NCBI GenBank assembly: GCA_934293375.1
Contig: CAKQYS010000019.1
Coordinates: 1 to 30,577, forward strand
DNA from: an uncultured Lachnospiraceae bacterium
GTDB taxonomy: Bacteria; Bacillota; Clostridia; Lachnospirales; Lachnospiraceae
Length of the DNA: 30,577 bases
Direction of reading: 5' to 3'
The notes beneath the pieces are model-generated. The model saw only the letters and a program-made list of their open reading frames with translations. It made no database searches and was not told where the DNA came from. Each line of letters opens with the position of its first letter. The stretch's first letter is position 1. Both the position numbers and the translations under genes were made by a program. Below are positions 22,790-28,033 of this stretch, one piece after another.

Positions 22790-22854
22790 AAAGACCGCTC
22801 CCTTCAAATGCCTATGGAAAATAATAACTGGCATTGTTTCAACTTTGTTCATAG

Positions 22855-22886
22855 GTTAGTTTACACTAACAATAGTTTCATGTCAA
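22855..22886 (-). promoter_or_regulatory. Promoter with an overlapping palindromic operator
   Basis: Minus-strand TTGACA (22881-22886, perfect), 17-base spacer, TAAACT (22858-22863). The palindrome GTTAGT-N4-ACTAAC (22855-22870) covers the -10. The half-site, with TAG before it on the plus strand (TAGGTTAGT), resembles DtxR/IdeR-type metal-repressor boxes. A repressor bound there would block the -10. The iron link is an inference from the gene it controls. Confidence 0.7.
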
Positions 22887-22929
22887 TATCTTTTTTAGAT
22901 TTTCAAAGAATTTTTAACATGTTACCGGA

Positions 22930-23841
22930 TCATGCCTCCTGAGGCTGTCCAGTGGCACTCTGTTCACCGGATGTAGCATATTCTCTTGCAACCGCCTCGT
23001 AGCCGATCAAAAGTCCCTGATTCTCTGCATAATAACTGCACAGGCCGCCTGTCGGCATGATCGTGACTGATGCTTGTGGATACACCTGTCTGATATGGTC
23101 TCTCAGATGCATAGCTGCTTTCTCGTTCAGGCAATGTGTAATTGTCACTGCACCGCCATCATACCCCTGTAACTGCATCTCTGCTATGATCGTATCCTCT
23201 ACCTTGCGGCTCGTACGATGCTTCGCAACCATCTCCAGTTCTCCCTGTACACTCGCTCTTCCTATAATCGTAATTCCTAATACATTTACCGCAAAACCGG
23301 CTAATCTGGACACTCTGCCGTTTTTGACCAGATTATCTGTACTATGCAGTACAAATGCCAGTCTCGTTGACTTATGATATGCCTTGATTTCTTCCACATT
23401 CTCCCGGAAGGTACCTCCCTGTGAGATCAGATGTAACAGTCTTTGCACAAGCAATGTCATCTCCGGACCGGTAGAAAGACTATCCAAAATAAAGATCTTC
23501 TTCTCAGGATGCGTCTCCATCATAATCTCCTTTGCAGTGATCGCACTATTATAACTGCCTGACAACGCACTCGTAATCGTGATCACATAGATCTCATCCG
23601 CATCCTCAAATGCATCACACCAGGCTGCAGGCGATGGACATGAGCTTGCAGTCGAACCGGAATATGCCTGCATCGTTTCCATCATCTGTGCAACATCAAG
23701 CTTATCATCATCCACAAATTCCTGTTCTCCAACCCGGATCGTAAGCGGTGCTCGTGCATATCTCACACGCTCTCCATTTCTATCATATACCAGTCTGATA
23801 TTTTTTAAATCACAAGATGAATCTGTAATAATCTTAATCAT
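22930..23841 (-). CDS. DegV family fatty-acid-binding protein
   Basis: This 303-residue DegV protein belongs to a family of which members bind long-chain fatty acids, some acting as FakB partners of a fatty-acid kinase. The start MIKIITDSSCDL is diagnostic. It is followed by TSCPSP-like SSCPSPAAW (about 82-90), ITSALSGSYNSA, the SLSTGPEMTLLV stretch and GRVSRLAGF. Near the end, TGGLCSYYAENQGLLIGY is also typical. A ~16-residue polar tail follows. GGAGGG lies six bases before the ATG. It is divergent from the TetR gene, with a 178-base shared regulatory gap, suggesting that the TetR protein controls it. Confidence 0.9.
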   Translation of the reverse strand: MIKIITDSSCDLKNIRLVYDRNGERVRYARAPLTIRVGEQEFVDDDKLDVAQMMETMQAYSGSTASSCPSPAAWCDAFEDADEIYVITITSALSGSYNSAITAKEIMMETHPEKKIFILDSLSTGPEMTLLVQRLLHLISQGGTFRENVEEIKAYHKSTRLAFVLHSTDNLVKNGRVSRLAGFAVNVLGITIIGRASVQGELEMVAKHRTSRKVEDTIIAEMQLQGYDGGAVTITHCLNEKAAMHLRDHIRQVYPQASVTIMPTGGLCSYYAENQGLLIGYEAVAREYATSGEQSATGQPQEA

Positions 23842-23926
23842 AACAATCCCTCCAAATCTATTTATTCAATCTGTTTCCACTGTTTACGCATATCATACCA
23901 CATAATACAATCCGATATACCTTTGC

Positions 23927-23947
23927 ATGTAGTTTTTATTACTACAT
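23927..23947. promoter_or_regulatory. Candidate operator palindrome between degV and tetR
   Basis: ATGTAGT (23927-23933) and ACTACAT (23941-23947) form a perfect 7-bp inverted repeat around seven A/T bases, just upstream of the tetR -35 and inside the divergent gap. Its size suits a TetR dimer. Confidence 0.5.
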
Positions 23948-23951
23948 CATA

Positions 23952-23986
23952 TTGTAAAGCATTCCATTATATGATACAATTTACAA
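23952..23986 (+). promoter_or_regulatory. tetR promoter flanked by an inverted repeat
   Basis: TTGTAA (23952-23957), 17 bases, TACAAT (23975-23980). TTGTAAA (23952-23958) and TTTACAA (23980-23986) also form a perfect 7-bp inverted repeat bracketing the promoter, which could be a second binding site for autoregulation. Confidence 0.6.
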
Positions 23987-24019
23987 AACCAATGAGATTG
24001 TCACATGGAGGACATACCT

Positions 24020-24559
24020 ATGAATACAAATAAACCGATCGCAGACAATGCGAAATTATATATTGTGGAAGCACTCTGTGCACTCATGAAAAACACATCG
24101 TTCCAGGATATTTCCATTACCGCTGTCACAAAAAAAGCAGGTGTATCCCGGATGTCATTTTACCGGAATTTTGAATCCAAAGAAGATGTAATCTCTTACT
24201 ACATTGACTATATGATGAAAGCATATCTGGCAAACAGTCCGATTTATCAGCCGGGTACCCATAACTTTAAGACGAAGGCGCACATTGAATTTACTCTATG
24301 CTATTTCCGTGAATACCGTGAATTTTTCCTCTGTCTTGACAAAGAACACATGACCGGGCTGCTGCTCTCTAAAATCGATGCCTATATTTCAGAAAATGTA
24401 AAGGTTCCACAAGAGGATCCAACCTACCACTATCGTTTGTATGCATTTGCAGGGGCGCTCTACAATGTATATATCGAATGGATCAAACATAATATGACCG
24501 TGCCGGCATCTGCACTTGCTGATATGCTCTATGATACCTATCACCCGGAGGTTTTATAA
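24020..24559 (+). CDS. TetR-family transcriptional regulator
   Basis: This 179-residue regulator has its helix-turn-helix near residues 28-50: FQDISITAVTKKAGVSRMSFYRNFESKEDVI, the usual TetR pattern ending in YRNF. The C-terminal ~115 residues form a helical ligand and dimer domain with a TetR_C-like arrangement (FTLCYFREYREFFLCL, then FAGALYNVYIEWIKHNMTVPASALADML). The ligand is unknown. The ATG at 24020 has GGAGG eight bases upstream; the ATG at 24005 overlaps that site. It is divergent from degV and convergent with the chemotaxis receptor gene, separated by a bidirectional terminator. Confidence 0.93.
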   Translation: MNTNKPIADNAKLYIVEALCALMKNTSFQDISITAVTKKAGVSRMSFYRNFESKEDVISYYIDYMMKAYLANSPIYQPGTHNFKTKAHIEFTLCYFREYREFFLCLDKEHMTGLLLSKIDAYISENVKVPQEDPTYHYRLYAFAGALYNVYIEWIKHNMTVPASALADMLYDTYHPEVL

Positions 24560-24580
24560 TCTATTCATGCTGCACACAGT

Positions 24581-24627
24581 AAAAGCCGGAGCATATGTAT
24601 TCTGCAAATACATATGCTCCGGCTTTT
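24581..24627. terminator. Bidirectional terminator with a perfect 21-bp stem
   Basis: Arms at 24581-24601 and 24607-24627 are exact inverted copies (beginning AAAAGCCGGAGC) around the loop CTGCA. A and T runs at both ends allow termination of tetR and of the chemotaxis receptor gene. Confidence 0.95.
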
Positions 24628-24641
24628 GTTATTATGTGCAT

Positions 24642-26342
24642 TTATCCAATCTGGAATACCTGCATTTTTTCATCTAATTCTGCAGCAATCTCATTCAAAA
24701 TCTGCACCTTCTGCGTAATCTCCTCTACGGTTGCCGATACCTCTACTAAAGATGCTGATGTCTGTTCTGTTGCAGCTGCATTCTCCTCAGCAATTGCTGT
24801 CAGGTTATTGACCACATCCACCACATTCACTCTTGCATCGTCAAGATTTCTGGTCTTTTGTGCAATCTCCTCCATACCCTTTATAGACTGGTTCACACCC
24901 TGATTCATCACCTCAAATGCTGCATCCGTACGATTCATATACTCACTCTGCTCATGAATAATATTCTTCACATCATGCATTGTCTCAACCGCACGCTTGG
25001 AATCTGCCAGCAACAGATTCAGAATATCATCGATCTGTTTTGCGGATGCTGTAGACTGTTCTGCCAGCTTCTGAATCTCCGATGCTACAACCGCAAATCC
25101 TTTGCCCTGCTCTCCGGCTCTTGCTGCCTCGATCGACGCATTCAAGGATAATAGGTTGGTCTGTTCTGCAATATCCGTAATGATCTTTGTAGCCTCACCG
25201 ATCTTCACAGCTGAAACATTCGTATTATTGGTCTGCTCTGCAATCACATCGATCTGTGACTCTGCCTGTGCATTAATATTCTCCAGACTGCGAAGGATCT
25301 CCCTGGCATTGTCATTTGCTTCCTGCATCTGCTTCGAGAATTCCATAACATGATCTACCTCGCCACTGGTATTCTCTACCATATCACCTATCATGATCAC
25401 ATTTTCAGATGCACGCTGCGTCTCTTCTGCCTGTGAGGATGCACCCCCTGCAATATCCCCAACCGCATGATCAACCTGCCCCATCGTCATCGAGGTTGCC
25501 TGCGCATCCTCCTGCAATTGAGCAGCCGCTTCTGCCAGCGATGCACTGCTGTTTCTGATCGTATCAACGACAGAGATAAATTCCTGACGAAGCATCTCGA
25601 TCGCCCTCGCCATAACCCCCAATTCATCCCTGCGCCCGGATACCACGGCAATCTCAGATTTCTTTGTGAAATCCATATTCGACATCGCAACTACTGTGCG
25701 GCTGAGTCGATCGATCACCCCTGTCAAAAGCTTCGTCACGACATACGCCAACAGTGTAAATACGACAACGATCAGACAAATACATATCCAGCCTCGCTTA
25801 TTGATCGACTTGTACTGCGCCAACACCTCATGTTCATCCGCTGTCACGATCAATATAAAGTCCTGTCCATCGTTCACATAAATGGCGGCATGCTTCGTAA
25901 CCCCTTTGAAGTCATACACAACCATTCCGTTCTCAGTCTTCTTTCCGTCTGCGATATCTGCGACTAACCCCTTTACAACCGCATTCTCTACGGGCTTGCC
26001 AATCTTATCAGCCGTTGGATGATACAGCATCGTCCCGTCTGCACCTACCACATATATATAGCTGGAATCAATACCCTGAATCCCCACACCGGCTAAATGC
26101 TGCGATAGATAATCAGCTGACAGTGCCTTTTCTACACCCGTATCTGCAATCTCCTCCTCCAAAAGGCTTGCATAAGCTGCACCCACATCTTCCATATAAT
26201 GATCCGATACATTAATAATGGATGTTCTCATGTTCGGTGCATATGTCCATAACATTAAAAGTCCTGCTGCCAGCGACGCCAGCACGATCAGCCCCATAAT
26301 CTTAAACCCAAATGAATGGACAAATGAAATCTTATCTCTCAT
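24642..26342 (-). CDS. Methyl-accepting chemotaxis protein with Cache sensor
   Basis: This 566-residue transmembrane receptor signals to CheA. Helix 1 is at about 13-33. The extracellular domain (~40-175) is Cache-like, with YIYVVGADGTMLYHPTADKIGKP as the signature. Helix 2 is at about 184-205, followed by HAMP (~205-260). The long coiled-coil signalling domain (~285-560) has the conserved hairpin tip at EQTNLLSLNASIEAARAGEQ followed by GKGFAVVASEIQKLAEQS. No C-terminal CheR-binding pentapeptide is seen (it ends KMQVFQIG). The ligand is unknown; Cache domains often bind amino or organic acids. GGGGG precedes the ATG by seven bases. Its presence implies a motile host or one with a motile ancestor. 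Confidence 0.95.
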   Translation of the reverse strand: MRDKISFVHSFGFKIMGLIVLASLAAGLLMLWTYAPNMRTSIINVSDHYMEDVGAAYASLLEEEIADTGVEKALSADYLSQHLAGVGIQGIDSSYIYVVGADGTMLYHPTADKIGKPVENAVVKGLVADIADGKKTENGMVVYDFKGVTKHAAIYVNDGQDFILIVTADEHEVLAQYKSINKRGWICICLIVVVFTLLAYVVTKLLTGVIDRLSRTVVAMSNMDFTKKSEIAVVSGRRDELGVMARAIEMLRQEFISVVDTIRNSSASLAEAAAQLQEDAQATSMTMGQVDHAVGDIAGGASSQAEETQRASENVIMIGDMVENTSGEVDHVMEFSKQMQEANDNAREILRSLENINAQAESQIDVIAEQTNNTNVSAVKIGEATKIITDIAEQTNLLSLNASIEAARAGEQGKGFAVVASEIQKLAEQSTASAKQIDDILNLLLADSKRAVETMHDVKNIIHEQSEYMNRTDAAFEVMNQGVNQSIKGMEEIAQKTRNLDDARVNVVDVVNNLTAIAEENAAATEQTSASLVEVSATVEEITQKVQILNEIAAELDEKMQVFQIG

Positions 26343-26401
26343 ATCACATCCCCCTTACTTTATGTAATTCCTCCTGTTTATTATGAATAAGAGATAATGA
26401 G

Positions 26402-26430
26402 ATTATATCATTTTCTTTCATTATTTACAA
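26402..26430 (-). promoter_or_regulatory. Promoter of the chemotaxis receptor gene
   Basis: Minus-strand TTGTAA (26425-26430), 17 bases, perfect TATAAT (26402-26407) with an upstream TG (extended -10). It is of sigma-A type; no sigma-D (flagellar) motif was seen. Confidence 0.75.
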
Positions 26431-26447
26431 GTTTTCCTTGTATTTTT

Positions 26448-26460
26448 GTGCAATTTGCAC
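26448..26460. repeat. 13-bp perfect palindrome upstream of the receptor promoter
   Basis: GTGCAA-T-TTGCAC, centred about 24 bases upstream of the -35 and directly after the cobO stop (26468). It is too compact for a terminator hairpin, so a protein-binding site is more likely. Confidence 0.5.
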
Positions 26461-26467
26461 ATATCAT

Positions 26468-26983
26468 TTAAAATTCTATGCCCCGTCTCGCCTGAATCCC
26501 CTGCTCGTACGGATGCCGGTCCGCACGCATATTCGTAATATAATCCGCCTGTAAAAGCATCCACTCCTGTGGATTTCTTCCGGTACATACAAACTCCACA
26601 TTCCCGGAATTCCCTGTAATCAAGCGTTTCAAATGTGCCTCATCGATCAATCCGAACCGACAAGGATAGGTCACCTCATCTAATATGATCACATCGTACT
26701 TCTCTTTTGCGAGCAATTTTTCAATCTCATCCAACATTGCATTGTGAATCCGGGTCTGCTCCTGTTTCTGCATATTCGTCATTTTGCTAAAAAACGGAAA
26801 ATCAATCTCACTGCGCATCACAGTCACTTGCGGCAATTGCCGTAATATATTCAGCTCTCCGGATGCCCCGCCTTTCATAAACTGGGCAAACAGCACCCGC
26901 ATATTCTGCCCGGCAGCGCGAACTGTAAGTCCCACAGCCGCAGTGGTCTTTCCCTTTCCTTCTCCCATATAAATCTGCAGCAT
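26468..26983 (-). CDS. cobO: ATP:corrinoid adenosyltransferase (CobO/BtuR type)
   Basis: This 171-residue enzyme transfers the adenosyl group of ATP to Co(I) corrinoids, making adenosylcobalamin or its precursors. The P-loop GEGKGKTTAAVG is at residues 7-18. FAQFMKGGASGE, the acidic DVIILDEVTYPCRFGLID and the C-terminal VCTGRNPQEWMLLQADYITNM match the CobA/CobO/BtuR family. The protein is slightly shorter than the ~190-200 usual in enteric BtuR, mainly at the N-terminus. Its ATG follows the stop of the upstream gene by two bases, so the two are coupled. Together they suggest a small corrinoid-handling module rather than de novo synthesis. Confidence 0.93.
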   Translation of the reverse strand: MLQIYMGEGKGKTTAAVGLTVRAAGQNMRVLFAQFMKGGASGELNILRQLPQVTVMRSEIDFPFFSKMTNMQKQEQTRIHNAMLDEIEKLLAKEKYDVIILDEVTYPCRFGLIDEAHLKRLITGNSGNVEFVCTGRNPQEWMLLQADYITNMRADRHPYEQGIQARRGIEF

Positions 26984-26985
26984 GC

Positions 26986-27693
26986 TTATTCCCCCTTTTT
27001 GCGATCCGGCATCCGGCCTCTGCCAAAAATACGCTGATATCCATAGGTGTAATTTTCCCGCTGGCGGTATTCACAATCTGTATTTGGACAATCAGCACAG
27101 ATGTGTGCCAGACGCACATGACACATAGCATCCGCCCTGTGCTTCACCTGGGCAGCATCCACAATATGACTTTCCGGCTGTCTACTGTCCTGCAGTTCCA
27201 AAAGCAGTGCCACACTCTTTTGCGGCGTCATGCTGTACTCTGCATTAAATGACACCCCTGTATCCGGCATCTGCCCATTTATCTCATCGATCAACGAAAA
27301 TGGATATCTGTCCCCCAGAAAATGTATCCTGACAGCATACATACCCGTCTGCAGCTGCACTTCTTTCGCAAAGGCTTCGTAACTTCTCGACAGCAGTTCT
27401 AACGCAATGCACTCAATCATATATGCCTCTGACACATGATTGCGGTTCAGATATACATCCTGCAGTGCATCCACACCTTCACCCAGTGTCATGTATGCAG
27501 CCACATAATGGGAAAACTCTATATTCGGAAGCTGCGGATCCACCAGATACCATGCCTGTACATCCAGCAATGGACACATCACGGCATACAGATTCTCGAG
27601 CATCGTAAGATCCGATGTCTGAAAATGATACCTTCTGCCGATCTCAACGATCTCCTTTTGATTTAGTTCCGCTGTCATATGCAAATGCTGCAT
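26986..27693 (-). CDS. Protein resembling the B12-dependent methionine synthase activation domain
   Basis: This 235-residue protein seems to be a free-standing homologue of the MetH activation domain, which in MetH binds SAM for reductive remethylation of cob(II)alamin. Similar stretches are AAYMTLGEGVDALQDVYLN (~70-88), a following helix MIECIALELLSRSYEAFAKE, YPFSLIDEING, and the family-like MTPQKSVALLLEL (~168-180). The last ~40 residues add a Cys motif, CADCPNTDC (CX2CX4C), that could bind iron-sulfur or zinc. The assignment is by pattern only. It has no methionine synthase domains attached. An AAAGGGG site lies about nine bases before the ATG. It is co-transcribed with cobO, supporting a role in corrinoid activation. 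Confidence 0.65.
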   Translation of the reverse strand: MQHLHMTAELNQKEIVEIGRRYHFQTSDLTMLENLYAVMCPLLDVQAWYLVDPQLPNIEFSHYVAAYMTLGEGVDALQDVYLNRNHVSEAYMIECIALELLSRSYEAFAKEVQLQTGMYAVRIHFLGDRYPFSLIDEINGQMPDTGVSFNAEYSMTPQKSVALLLELQDSRQPESHIVDAAQVKHRADAMCHVRLAHICADCPNTDCEYRQRENYTYGYQRIFGRGRMPDRKKGE

Positions 27694-27734
27694 ATCTACC
27701 GCCCCTTTTTTTCAAATTATCGTAAATATGCTTT

Positions 27735-27780
27735 ATTGTAACATGAAATGTAGAATCTGCAATGTTATTTTAGCAACATT
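27735..27780 (-). promoter_or_regulatory. Promoter and palindrome upstream of the corrinoid module
   Basis: Minus-strand TTGCAG (27757-27762), 16 bases, TACAAT (27735-27740), 42 bases before the ATG. The inverted repeat AATGTT-N8-AACATT (27761-27780) touches the -35 and could be an operator. No cobalamin riboswitch core was recognised in the leader. Confidence 0.5.
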
Positions 27781-27803
27781 TATTATTTTTTACATTTTAT
27801 ATG

Positions 27804-27831
27804 TTGACTTATCTAGTATATGTGCTATACT
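27804..27831 (+). promoter_or_regulatory. Orphan rightward promoter in the noncoding gap
   Basis: TTGACT (27804-27809), 16 bases, TATACT (27826-27831). There is no coding start downstream on this strand; the next structure is the terminator at 27955-27987. The gap from 27694 to 28033 otherwise holds the divergent promoter of the corrinoid module and no credible reading frame. Confidence 0.55.
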
Positions 27832-27837
27832 ATGATT

Positions 27838-27987
27838 GTAATTTGCTTTTCATATCTCTTTGCAGGATATGTTTTTGTACTGTCCATATTCACATATCTT
27901 ACAAAGAATGTATCATCCTCCTTTCATATGTAGGTTTATGCTCTTCATAATTGGAAAGAACCGGGCGTCATGAACCCGGTTCTTTTT
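27838..27987 (+). ncRNA. Candidate small RNA of about 150 bases
   Basis: A promoter on one side and an intrinsic terminator with TTTTT on the other enclose about 150 bases without an open frame. CATATC (27851-27856) can pair with GATATG (27866-27871). The same GATATG can instead pair with a second CATATC (27893-27898), giving two exclusive hairpins. A CCTCCTTT stretch (27918-27925) is complementary to Shine-Dalgarno sequences. No known RNA family was recognised. The transcript boundaries are predicted only. Confidence 0.4.
27955..27987. terminator. Intrinsic terminator between the noncoding gap and the surface protein gene
   Basis: Arms AAAGAACCGGG (27955-27965) and CCCGGTTCTTT (27975-27985) with a nine-base loop. 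The plus strand continues with more T, while the minus strand has a poorer tail (TTCTTTCC). It can serve the putative small RNA and probably also the surface protein gene, whose stop is at 28034-28036. Confidence 0.85.
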
Positions 27988-28033
27988 ATGTGGCTCTATA
28001 TAAGCCTATCCATCGATTGTATTGCGTCCTGCA

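Noticed and set aside
22790..22852. Longer start of the FeoB-associated peptide (66 residues)
   Set aside because: The predicted transcript begins at about that start codon, there is no ribosome binding site, and the extra residues precede the family's usual membrane helix.
27694..27800. Cobalamin riboswitch ahead of the corrinoid module
   Set aside because: The conserved B12-box core and the size of the element are not seen in the minus-strand leader; only a promoter and a palindrome are visible.
27851..27876. Small hairpin followed by T5 as a terminator
   Set aside because: The six-pair A/T-rich stem is too weak; a much stronger terminator lies at 27955-27987.
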